A DNA stretch of 8,840 nucleotides from Clostridiales bacterium. GTDB taxonomy: Bacteria > Bacillota > Clostridia > Lachnospirales > WRAX01. Below, piece after piece: positions 1 through 6,233 of the stretch. Numbering within the stretch: position 1 is the stretch's first letter; each line of letters begins with the position of its first letter. Where the stretch lies: assembly GCA_031271375.1 (NCBI GenBank), contig JAISVU010000257.1, positions 1 to 8,840 of the forward strand, written 5' to 3'. A program made the position numbers and the translations under genes. The notes under the pieces are model-generated. The model was not told the DNA's origin. It saw nothing but the letters and a program-made list of their open reading frames with translations, and did not search any database.

Positions 1-453
1 GCTTGCTTTATCGGGCATGAGCTAATTAACAGAAGCATTTATACTAATCTTGCCAAGAAACTGGAAAAGAACGTTGATTCACTGATAAAACAGGGTATTA
101 TATACTTCGGGTGCGGGGCTTTTGAAGGTTTCGATCAGTTAGCGGGTATGACCGTTCTTAACGCCCGGAAAAGCAATCCAGGAATAAGGCTTATAATAGT
201 CTTGCCCTGTAAACAACAGGATTTTCTGTTCTCCGGGGCAAATACGCGGACGTACAAGGATTTGATTGCTAACGCGGATAAGGTTGTATATGTAACGGAA
301 AAGTTTTCAAAGAACTGCGTCGATAAGCGTAACCAACACTTAATAAATAACAGCAGTATTTGCGTGACCTACATGAAGCACATCCAAAGCAACATAGGCC
401 AGACGGTAAGGCTCGCACAGGAGAGCGGGCTGACGGTAATAAATCTCGCGTGA
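1..453 (+). CDS. SLOG-family (DUF1273/YpsA-like) protein, 5' end outside window
   Basis: The frame is open from base 1 and ends in TGA at 451-453, giving 150 visible residues. The window opens on ACFIGHE, which matches the CCFTGHR start typical of the family, so only a few N-terminal residues are missing. The later motifs FGCGAFEGFDQLAG, IRLIIVLPCKQQ, ADKVVYVTE and DKRNQHLINNS match the family pattern of a Rossmann-like nucleotide-binding SLOG fold. These proteins are thought to bind nucleotide-derived ligands; a precise role for this one is not known. The Arg of the usual GHR motif is Glu here. The gene lies at the end of a tRNA-Cys-associated element and is probably element cargo. No promoter can be assessed because the 5' end is missing. 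The family call is good; the function is unknown. Confidence 0.72.
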   Translation, partial: ACFIGHELINRSIYTNLAKKLEKNVDSLIKQGIIYFGCGAFEGFDQLAGMTVLNARKSNPGIRLIIVLPCKQQDFLFSGANTRTYKDLIANADKVVYVTEKFSKNCVDKRNQHLINNSSICVTYMKHIQSNIGQTVRLAQESGLTVINLA

Positions 454-524
454 GAAGGAGCAGATGCTTGGCGCATGTTGTTTTCTAATCCTATTATTGG
501 GAAAAATTTTAATGTAAAAAATTT

Positions 525-623
525 ATGGATGTCTTGACACAAGCATATTCACACACCATTCAGTCCGCTGATGAGAACGCCGCCCAGGTTTTAGACAGCG
601 CATTGTCGCCCAGGACAAATTAA
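525..623 (+). pseudogene. Tyrosine recombinase (phage-type integrase) C-terminal fossil
   Basis: The frame reads DVLTQAYSHTIQSADENAA, continues to AQVLDSALSP and stops at TAA 621-623. This closely resembles the end of Firmicute phage and ICE integrases, where a segment like TLDTYSHAIQSAD carries the nucleophilic tyrosine, here the Tyr at 546-548, followed by a helical tail. Upstream in the same frame a stop occurs at 510-512, and the catalytic Arg/Lys/His-x-x-Arg part of the domain is absent from the window. This is therefore a truncated relic and not a working gene; an ATG happens to sit at 525. It points toward the tRNA-Cys fragment 150 bp downstream, as intact integrase genes in such elements often do. 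The match is from memory of family sequences, not from a search. Confidence 0.6.
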
Positions 624-774
624 AAAGCCGGTGTTTCTTGTGTCTGATTTGTGTCTGATTGCCTTCAAAAGTGTCTTATAATTACGAAAGGTAACAAAAA
701 GTCAAGAGCCTGCAACCCGTATAAATACAGGATTATTGATAAATATAAAGGGGTATAAAACGCATGATTAAGCA
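624..774. other. Gene-free interval between the integrase relic and the tRNA fragment
   Basis: This A+T-rich stretch carries no credible gene. It holds the 11-bp tandem repeat described separately and a partial third copy (GTGTCT at 671-676). A TATAAT lies at 677-682 but has no good -35 box 16-18 bp upstream. The interval is consistent with an attachment-site arm region. Confidence 0.45.
638..659 (+). repeat. Tandem 11-bp direct repeat, candidate integrase arm-type sites
   Basis: The 11-mer TTGTGTCTGAT occurs twice in immediate tandem, at 638-648 and 649-659. A partial third copy, GTGTCT, lies at 671-676. The repeat sits between the integrase relic and the tRNA-Cys fragment. Short direct repeats close to attachment cores are typical binding sites for the N-terminal domain of lambda-type and Tn916-type integrases. 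The repeat is seen directly; its role as an arm site is inferred from position. Confidence 0.5.
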
Positions 775-816
775 CTGCAAAACCTTTATTCACCGGTCCG
801 AATCCGGTTGGCGCCT
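775..816 (+). pseudogene. 3' half of tRNA-Cys(GCA), candidate attachment site (attR-like)
   Basis: The sequence starts with the anticodon loop CTGCAAA (775-781, anticodon GCA at 777-779). It continues through the 3' anticodon-stem strand, a short variable region and a perfect T-arm stem (ACCGG 792-796, CCGGT 804-808), and ends with the acceptor 3' strand TGGCGCC (809-815) and discriminator T. This matches Firmicute tRNA-Cys. The bases before 775 cannot pair with the anticodon-stem strand, and no 5' acceptor strand GGCGCCA, D-arm or 5' half is present upstream, so no tRNA can be made from here. The T-loop reads TCCGAAT, so the usual T at position 55 is C. Homology that begins in the anticodon loop and runs to the 3' end is typical of a tRNA attachment-site duplication. 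Confidence 0.75.
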
Positions 817-833
817 TATATTATTTAATAATA

Positions 834-873
834 AAACCGCTTAGAATTAACATTCTAGGCGGTTTCGTTTTTT
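834..873 (+). terminator. Strong rho-independent terminator after the tRNA-Cys fragment
   Basis: A 14-bp stem (834-847 with 852-865) closes on a 4-nt loop, TAAC. It contains a single T-G wobble and is followed by CG and a run of six T (868-873). It lies 18 bp past the tRNA fragment and most likely ended the original tRNA-Cys transcript. It also insulates the sigma-factor gene from transcription of the element. Confidence 0.85.
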
Positions 874-901
874 ATTTAAATCAAACATACTTTTAAAATC
901 G

Positions 902-910
902 TGTTATTAT
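902..910 (+). promoter_or_regulatory. Possible extended -10 promoter for the sigma/anti-sigma unit
   Basis: TG at 902-903, one base, then TATTAT at 905-910 forms an extended -10 element. It lies after the strong terminator and just before the SD at 921-927. The matching -35 area (882-888) is poor, and the 5' leader would be very short. A typical ECF-type pair (AAC, then about 16 bp, then CGT) is not convincing here; AAAC at 883-886 and CGT at 900-902 are only 13 bp apart. The unit must start somewhere in 874-920 because of the terminator upstream, so a promoter is expected even if this exact one is uncertain. Confidence 0.3.
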
Positions 911-931
911 TAGATTGCTCAGGGAGGTGAT

Positions 932-1444
932 GTGGTGGAAGATTCTTCATCGCGCGATAATGCAGAAATTTCTGCTATCTACACGCGGCACGCGGATACT
1001 GTATACCGGATAGCGCTGATGATTTTAAAGAATACAGCGGACGCGGAGGACGTTACCCAAACCGTTTTCATCAAGCTGATGAACGCGCCGACCCGGTTTG
1101 ACGGAAACGAGCATGTCAAGGCGTGGCTCATTACGGTGACGCGGAACGCCTGCCGGGATATGGCTAAAAGCTGGTGGCGGTCAAAGCGGGGCGATATGGA
1201 TGGCGTAAAGGAATCCGCGTATTCCCCGCAGGACACGGACCGGGATATCTGGAACCGGGTTATGGGGCTGCACGAGAAGTATAAGCTGCCGGTATATCTC
1301 TATTATTACGAGGGATATGATACCGGGGAAATATCCCGCATACTGAAGATTAATCATTCCACAGTGCGAACGCGGCTTCGCACGGCAAGGTTAAAACTAA
1401 GGCAACTGCTTGAGGAGGATTGGAACGATGCAGAACGGGCTTAA
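932..1444 (+). CDS. ECF-type RNA polymerase sigma factor (sigma-70 family)
   Basis: This 170-residue protein has the two-domain layout and length of an ECF sigma factor, which directs RNA polymerase to a small set of promoters. Region 2 spans about residues 12-83, with AEDVTQTVFIKL (region 2.2) at 38-49 and the region 2.3/2.4 part HVKAWLITVTRNACRD at 61-76. Region 4 spans about 105-160 and includes the helix-turn-helix GEISRILKINHSTVRTRLRT. The start is GTG: the SD GGGAGG (922-927) lies 4 nt before GTG 932 and 7 nt before GTG 935, so 935 is equally or more likely. An ATG at 930 is in another frame. The next gene encodes its probable anti-sigma factor and overlaps its last 17 nt, which implies coupled translation. 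Release on an envelope signal is the usual scheme for such pairs. The target genes are unknown; the adjacent glycan cassette is a candidate. Confidence 0.93.
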   Translation: MVEDSSSRDNAEISAIYTRHADTVYRIALMILKNTADAEDVTQTVFIKLMNAPTRFDGNEHVKAWLITVTRNACRDMAKSWWRSKRGDMDGVKESAYSPQDTDRDIWNRVMGLHEKYKLPVYLYYYEGYDTGEISRILKINHSTVRTRLRTARLKLRQLLEEDWNDAERA

Positions 1445-2810
1445 TAAATTTTTTGACAGCGTTTCCCCTACGGCGGAGCAAAAGCAAAGAATGCTGTCGA
1501 ATATATTGAACCACAGCGGGGAGGAACCGAGAATGAAAAAGGTTTCAAAGGGCATGTCGATGACGGTAATTTTCGCCGCGGTTATATTATTGTTCGGCGG
1601 CACGGCGCTGGCGGCGGCCCTGGGCAGTTTTGACTGGCTTATCCGGCGGTTTGACCCCGTCTTTGGGAATTTGGCGGTTAAGGTTGAGGCTGTCAGCGTG
1701 GATCAGGACATCCGCATGGAGGTTATAGGAGCGCGCAGATATGACAACATGGCGGTCATTTACCTGTCATTGCAAGACCTTAGCGGCGAAAACCGCATTA
1801 CGGAAGATACGGGATTTCGGGACGGATTCAGCGTAAAGATGGATATACCAGACGGGGAAAACAGCGGCATGGGTATGCGCCGCAATATGCTTTATTTCGA
1901 CGAGGAAACCAACACGGTATATTATGAGATAACAATCGACAGCGACTGGCCTATAGCCGACCCGCTGGAGCTGGAGAGCTTCCTCATACATTTCGGCACC
2001 GCCCTCTATGAAAACGAGCCCATTGATATTGACCTTTCATCCGTCACGGAAGCCGAAGCCGTGCCGCTGGGTGACAGTTATATATATGGCCGCGACAGCA
2101 GCTTTGACGGCGTTCCCAAGCCTGCTGAAATCCTCGCGCCGGGATTCTACGCCGAAATGCCCCACGGCAATGAGAGGCAGTGGATATCAAATGTCGGTTT
2201 ACTTGACGGGTATCTTCATGTCCAGGTAAACAGTTTGTACGGGGAGTTCGGCCCCGGCAGCTCACCCGATATCTATCTGCTGTCGCCGGAAGGCGAGCGG
2301 GTGGACGGATATTATGTTCAGATGTTTGCCGACGGCGAAGGGCGGATTTTCTTGAACGGCGAACGGGTAAGCGACGATAACATCGTTTACAGGTACATGG
2401 ATTTTGTGTATCCCGTAGATACCGCTGTCTTGGATAACTACTCTCTTTATTACTCCGGCTCCGTAACATCGGGAGCGGTAGGAAGCTGGAAGGTTTCGGC
2501 CAATACGGGCGATACCGGTAAGCAGATGCGCATTTGGGCAAATACCGTACCCGTTGAGGGTATTCTGCTGGAGCATTTAACACTTAGCCCGCTGGGACTG
2601 AGCGCCAGGGGCAGCTACGCCGGGGAAAATGATACCGGCCTGGAGGTTGTTCTCCTGACGCCTGCGGGCGAAATAAACCTAGGAACCCACGACGGCAGCT
2701 GGGACAACAACAAAAAGACAGTAAATTATAACTGGAACAGTAAAAGCCCCGTTGATGTGTCGGCGGTTACAGGGATGAAGGTAAACGGAGTGCGTATAGA
2801 AATGAATTGA
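1428..2810 (+). CDS. DUF4179-type transmembrane anti-sigma factor
   Basis: This 460-residue single-pass membrane protein is probably the anti-sigma factor of the preceding ECF sigma factor. About 43 N-terminal residues should be cytoplasmic and include FFDSVSPTAEQKQRMLSNIL, which resembles the sigma-binding helix of the family. A transmembrane helix lies at about 44-66 (MTVIFAAVILLFGGTALAAAL). The remaining roughly 390 residues should be outside the membrane. They start with the DUF4179-like part GSFDWLIRRFDPVFGNLAVKVEAVSVD and continue as beta-rich segments, probably several immunoglobulin-like sandwiches. ATG 1428 was chosen because the SD GAGGAGG (1412-1418) lies 9 nt upstream; the frame is open back to TTG 1410, but that codon lacks such a site. 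It overlaps the sigma gene by 17 nt. The extracytoplasmic part presumably senses an envelope cue, but the ligand is unknown. The C-terminal two thirds are not recognised beyond general fold. Confidence 0.82.
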   Translation: MQNGLNKFFDSVSPTAEQKQRMLSNILNHSGEEPRMKKVSKGMSMTVIFAAVILLFGGTALAAALGSFDWLIRRFDPVFGNLAVKVEAVSVDQDIRMEVIGARRYDNMAVIYLSLQDLSGENRITEDTGFRDGFSVKMDIPDGENSGMGMRRNMLYFDEETNTVYYEITIDSDWPIADPLELESFLIHFGTALYENEPIDIDLSSVTEAEAVPLGDSYIYGRDSSFDGVPKPAEILAPGFYAEMPHGNERQWISNVGLLDGYLHVQVNSLYGEFGPGSSPDIYLLSPEGERVDGYYVQMFADGEGRIFLNGERVSDDNIVYRYMDFVYPVDTAVLDNYSLYYSGSVTSGAVGSWKVSANTGDTGKQMRIWANTVPVEGILLEHLTLSPLGLSARGSYAGENDTGLEVVLLTPAGEINLGTHDGSWDNNKKTVNYNWNSKSPVDVSAVTGMKVNGVRIEMN

Positions 2811-2823
2811 TACTGACAAACAC

Positions 2824-2874
2824 AAAACCCCGCCCCCCGCATTATGATAGACCATAATGACAACGGGGGGTTTT
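2824..2874 (+). terminator. G/C-rich hairpin: terminator or attenuator overlapping the rfbF RBS
   Basis: CCCCCCG (2833-2839) pairs with CGGGGGG (2864-2870). Inside it CATTATG (2840-2846) pairs with CATAATG (2853-2859), leaving ACAA bulged on the 3' side. Alternatively AAAACCCC (2824-2831) can pair with GGGGTTTT (2867-2874). Only four T follow the stem, so it is a weak classic terminator. Its 3' arm contains the G-run that is the only SD candidate for the next gene (TTG at 2879). It may end the sigma/anti-sigma transcript in part, or control translation of rfbF by hiding the SD. Confidence 0.6.
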
Positions 2875-2878
2875 CACG

Positions 2879-3655
2879 TTGAAGGCGGTCATTCTCGCGG
2901 GCGGGTACGGTACAAGGATTTCAGAGGAATCCTTTCTGCGCCCGAAGCCGATGATAGAGATCGGCGAAGCGCCTATTCTCTGGCACATTATGAAGTATTA
3001 CTCGCATTTCGGCATCAACGATTTCATTATCTGCTGCGGCTACAAGGGTTACGTCATTAAGGAGTATTTTGCGGATTATTACCTCCACCGCTCCGACGTA
3101 ACCTTTGACTTCACGTCCGAAAACAGCGTTACATCCCACACAAACAGCTCGGAGCCCTGGAAGGTGACGCTGATCGACACCGGGCTTGAAACCCAGACCG
3201 GCGGAAGAATCAAGCGCGTCCGCTCCTATATTGGGGACGAAACCTTTATGCTTACCTATGGCGACGGGGTAAGCGACGTGAACCTGGATTCCCTTCTGGC
3301 AAAACACAAGAAACTGCGCGCCGCCGTAACCATTACCGCTATAAGACCGGCAGGGCGTTTCGGCGTGCTGGATTTGGACGACGAAAAGGATTTTATTACG
3401 GGCTTTCGCGAAAAGGCTAGGGACGACACGGGGTGGATCAACGGCGGGTTCATGGTTATGGAGCCCGAAGTATTTGACTATTTAGACGGCGACGACTGCG
3501 TGCTGGAGCAAAGCCCGATGGTGCGCCTCGCGGCTGAGAAGAAGCTGGGTGTATATAAACATCACGGTTTTTGGCAGTGTATGGACACGCTGCGGGATAA
3601 GACGAAATTGGAAGACCTGTTAAAAAGCGGCTACGCTCCGTGGAGGGTATGGTGA
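2879..3655 (+). CDS. rfbF: Glucose-1-phosphate cytidylyltransferase
   Basis: It joins CTP and alpha-D-glucose 1-phosphate to make CDP-glucose and pyrophosphate, the first step of CDP-linked deoxysugar synthesis in the cytoplasm. The 258-residue length fits the family. Visible motifs are the nucleotidyltransferase signature LAGGYGTR (6-13) with RPKP (21-24, Lys23), the metal-site region TYGDGVSD (126-133), GWINGGFMV (185-193) and FWQCMDTLRD (231-240). The start is TTG at 2879: translation from there gives MKAVILAGGYGTR, which aligns with known RfbF N-termini, and the G-run at 2865-2870 lies 8 nt upstream. Both the rare start codon and the SD inside a hairpin suggest restrained translation. The stop (3653-3655) overlaps the rfbG start by one base. 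No separate promoter is evident in the 68-bp gap after the anti-sigma gene. Confidence 0.95.
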   Translation: MKAVILAGGYGTRISEESFLRPKPMIEIGEAPILWHIMKYYSHFGINDFIICCGYKGYVIKEYFADYYLHRSDVTFDFTSENSVTSHTNSSEPWKVTLIDTGLETQTGGRIKRVRSYIGDETFMLTYGDGVSDVNLDSLLAKHKKLRAAVTITAIRPAGRFGVLDLDDEKDFITGFREKARDDTGWINGGFMVMEPEVFDYLDGDDCVLEQSPMVRLAAEKKLGVYKHHGFWQCMDTLRDKTKLEDLLKSGYAPWRVW

Positions 3656-4704
3656 TGGATGCCCGGGGGTTTTGGAAGGGGCGAAGGGTATTCGTCACCG
3701 GGCATACGGGTTTCAAAGGAGCCTGGCTTTGTAAGATACTGGAATATGTTGGGGCCGACGTCACTGGATACGCGCTGGCCCCGGAGGATAAAACGAACCT
3801 CTTTAATATTTGCAAGCCGCGTATGCGCTCTGTTATAGGCGACATACGGGATTTTGACGCGCTCCTTGACGCTTATAAGTCTGCTTCGCCCGACGCGGTT
3901 ATCCATATGGCCGCCCAGCCCCTGGTGCTGCGCGGATACCGCGAGCCGCGCTATACCTATGAAACCAACGTAATGGGTACGATAAACCTCCTTGAATGCG
4001 CCCGCTTGTGGGACAGCGCGGGCAGCATCCTTAACGTCACCACCGATAAGGTGTATTTTAACCGTGAGACAGAGCGGGGCTACCGCGAAGAGGAAACCCT
4101 TGACGGCCACGACCCATACGCCAACAGCAAGTCCTGCTCGGAACTGGTTACGGCGTCCTATATCCGCTCCTTCTTTGAAAAAACACTTACGGCGGTTTCT
4201 ACCGCCCGTTCGGGAAATGTCATCGGCGGAGGGGATTTTGCGGAAAACCGTATCATACCGGACTGCGCAAAAGCGGCGGCGGCAGGGGAGCGCATAAAAA
4301 TCCGAAACCCGCAGTCGGTTCGGCCTTATCAGCATGTGCTGGATACGTTATTCGGATATCTTCTGATAATGCAGCGCCAGTATAAGGATTATTTCCTTGC
4401 GGGCAGCTATAACATAGGCCCGGACACGGACGGATGCGCGACCAGCGGCGAGCTGGCAGATATGTTTTGCGAAGCCTGGGGGGACGGCGCGGGATGGGAT
4501 CATATCCCCACCGAGAACCCGCATGAAAGCGGGCTCCTTAAACTAAACTGCGATAAAATCAAGGAACGGCTGGGCTGGGCGCCGCGCTGGGACATCAAAG
4601 CGTCGGTAACGGCCACGGCACGCTGGTATAAGGCATATTACGGAGACGGCGCTAATAACATTATGAACGATCAAATTGAAATGTTTTTGGAGCCGGCTTT
4701 ATGA
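3655..4704 (+). CDS. rfbG: CDP-glucose 4,6-dehydratase
   Basis: This extended short-chain dehydrogenase converts CDP-D-glucose to CDP-4-dehydro-6-deoxy-D-glucose with bound NAD+. From ATG 3655 it has 349 residues, close to known RfbG proteins. It shows the Rossmann motif TGHTGFKG (15-22), HMAAQPLV (84-91), NVMGTINLLE (105-114), the catalytic stretch NVTTDKVY (127-134), the YxxxK pair Tyr155/Lys159 in DPYANSK, and RSGNVIGGGDFAENRI (185-200). FWKGRRVFVTGHTGFKGAWL near the start is characteristic of CDP-glucose dehydratases over dTDP-glucose ones. ATG 3655 has an SD (GGAGGG, 3642-3647) 7 nt upstream and overlaps the rfbF stop as TGATG. ATG 3649 and GTG 3640 in frame are too close to that SD or upstream of it. 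It feeds the epimerase and SDR encoded further on. Confidence 0.95.
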   Translation: MDARGFWKGRRVFVTGHTGFKGAWLCKILEYVGADVTGYALAPEDKTNLFNICKPRMRSVIGDIRDFDALLDAYKSASPDAVIHMAAQPLVLRGYREPRYTYETNVMGTINLLECARLWDSAGSILNVTTDKVYFNRETERGYREEETLDGHDPYANSKSCSELVTASYIRSFFEKTLTAVSTARSGNVIGGGDFAENRIIPDCAKAAAAGERIKIRNPQSVRPYQHVLDTLFGYLLIMQRQYKDYFLAGSYNIGPDTDGCATSGELADMFCEAWGDGAGWDHIPTENPHESGLLKLNCDKIKERLGWAPRWDIKASVTATARWYKAYYGDGANNIMNDQIEMFLEPAL

Positions 4705-6233
4705 CAGAATATCAAGGAAACATCACTATCAACACCGATGGAATGAGCGCGCCCCAGTTATCGGCGACGATGTGGGAAAACCGCGCCGCCGCCTATCAAA
4801 TGTATGACGGCCCGAGCAATCCCTTATGCACTATCGCGGTGCTTGCGTATAACCGCCCGCAGAAAACCAGGTACTGCGTGGAATGTATACTTAGATACAC
4901 CGCGGATGTGGATTATGAGCTGCTGCTGATAGACAACGGCTCGGACGAGGAGATTTTGAAAATCTTCGAGGCGGTCTCCTATGACCGTAAAAGGATTGTG
5001 AGGATAACAAAGAACATCGGCGCGGGGTACGCTTGGAGGACGGCCAGGGATTTGTTTTCGGGCAAGTATTTGGTCATTGTGTCAAATGACGTGTATGTCA
5101 CGAAAAACTGGCTTTCCAATCTGCTTAAATGCTACGAGTCGGATCCCAGGATAGGTTTCGTTGAGCCCGTCTCGTCCAACGTATCCAATCTGCAGCAGGT
5201 GGATCTCAGTTATACGGATTTCGACGATATGCAGGAAAAAGCGGCTGCATATAACCAAAGCGATCCGTCGCAATGGGAGGAGCGTATGCGGCTGATAAGC
5301 CTTATAAGCATATTCTCGCGGCCCGTGCTGGATATCGTAGGGATAAGCGACCCCGCTTTCCCGCATGATTTCATTGAAGACGATTTCTCGACAAGGCTCA
5401 GGCGTTCGGGATATAAGCTCATGCTGTGCCGCGACACCTGGATATGCCACGATCACGACTTTTTCAACTACGAGGACAAAGACCCCGCCGCATTCCGCGT
5501 CAGTTTGGATACGGGCCGTGAGATATATAGGAATAAGTATCACAGTATCGACGGCTGGGATGATATCTTGAACTTTGAGTTCGCGCTGCTGGCGCCTTTG
5601 TATACTCACGATTTCCCCGGGGGAATAATCAGCGCGCTGGTAGCGGACGGACGCTGCGGCGCGCCGGCGCTTGAGCTGCGGAATCTGCTGAAAAAGGTCG
5701 GCGTTACCGATGTGGAGCTACGCGCCTTCACGACGAAGGCAAAATACTTCGCCGATTTGCAAACCGTCTGCGAATCCGTCGACTGTGACCGGATAGCGTA
5801 TATCCGGTCACACTATACGAATGAAGCATTCGACGTAATTGCTCTTTGCGGACCGATTAATTGTTATCCCGAGCCTTTTGAGGTCTTAAAAGACGTCTAT
5901 AGCCTGCTTAAACCGGGCGGGATTCTGTTGTTTAAGCTCCGCAACGCCTTTACCCAAAGAACCTTAAACCGCTGTCTAGGGCTTGGTGCAAGCGAAGCGC
6001 CGGACGCCGACATGCCGGGCATAATACCCTTTGAGATAGTGACCGCTGTCCTTGAGCGTCTGGGGGGACGTGATATAGCAATCAACATGGAGACGCCTTA
6101 TATGGATCAGGCGGCGATGGCAGTGGCGATGGAATCGCTTCGCGCGGGAAACCCCGCCGTCACTCAGCAAAGCCTTAACGAGTTCATTACCAACAATTAT
6201 GTGTTTAACGTCGTAAGGGGGGAGAGAGCATGA
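4701..6233 (+). CDS. Two-domain GT2 glycosyltransferase with methyltransferase-like C-terminus
   Basis: This 510-residue cytoplasmic protein has no predicted membrane segment. The N-terminal GT-A domain (about 40-260) has the family-2 start LCTIAVLAYNRPQKT, LLLIDNGSDEE with the nucleotide-binding Asp78, VSNDVYVTKNWL with the metal-binding Asn-Asp (129-130), and FIEDDFSTRLRRSGYKL, whose acidic residues (226-228) include the likely base. His250 and His252 follow in CHDHDF. A C-terminal Rossmann-like region (about 305-480) resembles SAM-dependent methyltransferases: GRCGAPALELRNLL in place of the glycine-rich motif I, FDVIALCGPINCYPE at 377-391 and LLKPGGILLFKLRN at 402-415. Motif I is only partly kept, so SAM use is uncertain. 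It overlaps rfbG by 4 nt (ATGA). It probably transfers the CDP-sugar product or another cassette sugar; donor and acceptor are unknown. It is paralogous to the protein at 6760-8133. Confidence 0.85.
   Translation: MTEYQGNITINTDGMSAPQLSATMWENRAAAYQMYDGPSNPLCTIAVLAYNRPQKTRYCVECILRYTADVDYELLLIDNGSDEEILKIFEAVSYDRKRIVRITKNIGAGYAWRTARDLFSGKYLVIVSNDVYVTKNWLSNLLKCYESDPRIGFVEPVSSNVSNLQQVDLSYTDFDDMQEKAAAYNQSDPSQWEERMRLISLISIFSRPVLDIVGISDPAFPHDFIEDDFSTRLRRSGYKLMLCRDTWICHDHDFFNYEDKDPAAFRVSLDTGREIYRNKYHSIDGWDDILNFEFALLAPLYTHDFPGGIISALVADGRCGAPALELRNLLKKVGVTDVELRAFTTKAKYFADLQTVCESVDCDRIAYIRSHYTNEAFDVIALCGPINCYPEPFEVLKDVYSLLKPGGILLFKLRNAFTQRTLNRCLGLGASEAPDADMPGIIPFEIVTAVLERLGGRDIAINMETPYMDQAAMAVAMESLRAGNPAVTQQSLNEFITNNYVFNVVRGERA

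Larger units (their letters stand above)
1..816. mobile_element. Right-hand remnant of a tRNA-Cys-integrated mobile element
   Basis: Four things seen in order support an element end: a SLOG/DUF1273-like gene of a kind common on plasmids and integrative elements, a decayed tyrosine integrase 3' end, an 11-bp tandem repeat, and a 3' half of tRNA-Cys lacking its 5' half. Elements that integrate into tRNA genes rebuild a whole tRNA at one end and leave a duplicated 3' half at the other, which is what is seen here. The integrase stop lies about 150 bp from the tRNA fragment, a usual arrangement. The element extends left beyond the window. Because only the last 32 codons of the integrase are recognisable, the element is probably a degraded, immobile relic. 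Whether it was a phage, an integrative conjugative element or a genomic island cannot be told. Confidence 0.6.

Noticed and set aside
464..517. 17-codon ORF (MLGACCFLILLLGKILM) with a GAAGGAG-like SD just before it
   Set aside because: It is very short, A+T-rich and hydrophobic by composition, lies in the decayed stretch before the integrase relic, and has no recognisable match. The SD alone does not support a gene.
677..682. Perfect TATAAT as a possible promoter for the element
   Set aside because: No acceptable -35 box 16-18 bp upstream and no gene downstream before the tRNA fragment and terminator.
775..816. Functional tRNA-Cys gene
   Set aside because: The 5' acceptor strand, D-arm and 5' anticodon-stem strand are all absent, and the upstream bases cannot pair with the 3' half.
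883..902. AAAC and CGT as an autoregulated ECF promoter before the sigma gene
   Set aside because: The spacing of 13 bp is too short for the usual ECF pattern, so an extended -10 at 902-910 was preferred at low confidence.
2044..2583. 179-codon open frame on the minus strand within the anti-sigma gene
   Set aside because: It is antisense to a well-supported gene, is rich in Arg, Pro and Ser as shadow frames of G+C-rich genes are, and has no family-like motif or SD.
2734..2752. GGAAC at 2734-2738 and CGT at 2750-2752 as an ECF promoter for the rfb cassette
   Set aside because: The spacing is 11 bp instead of about 16, and both lie inside the anti-sigma coding sequence. Chance occurrence is likely.
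3631..4335. 234-codon open frame on the minus strand within rfbG
   Set aside because: It is fully antisense to a clear RfbG with catalytic motifs. The long frame reflects codon bias, not a gene.
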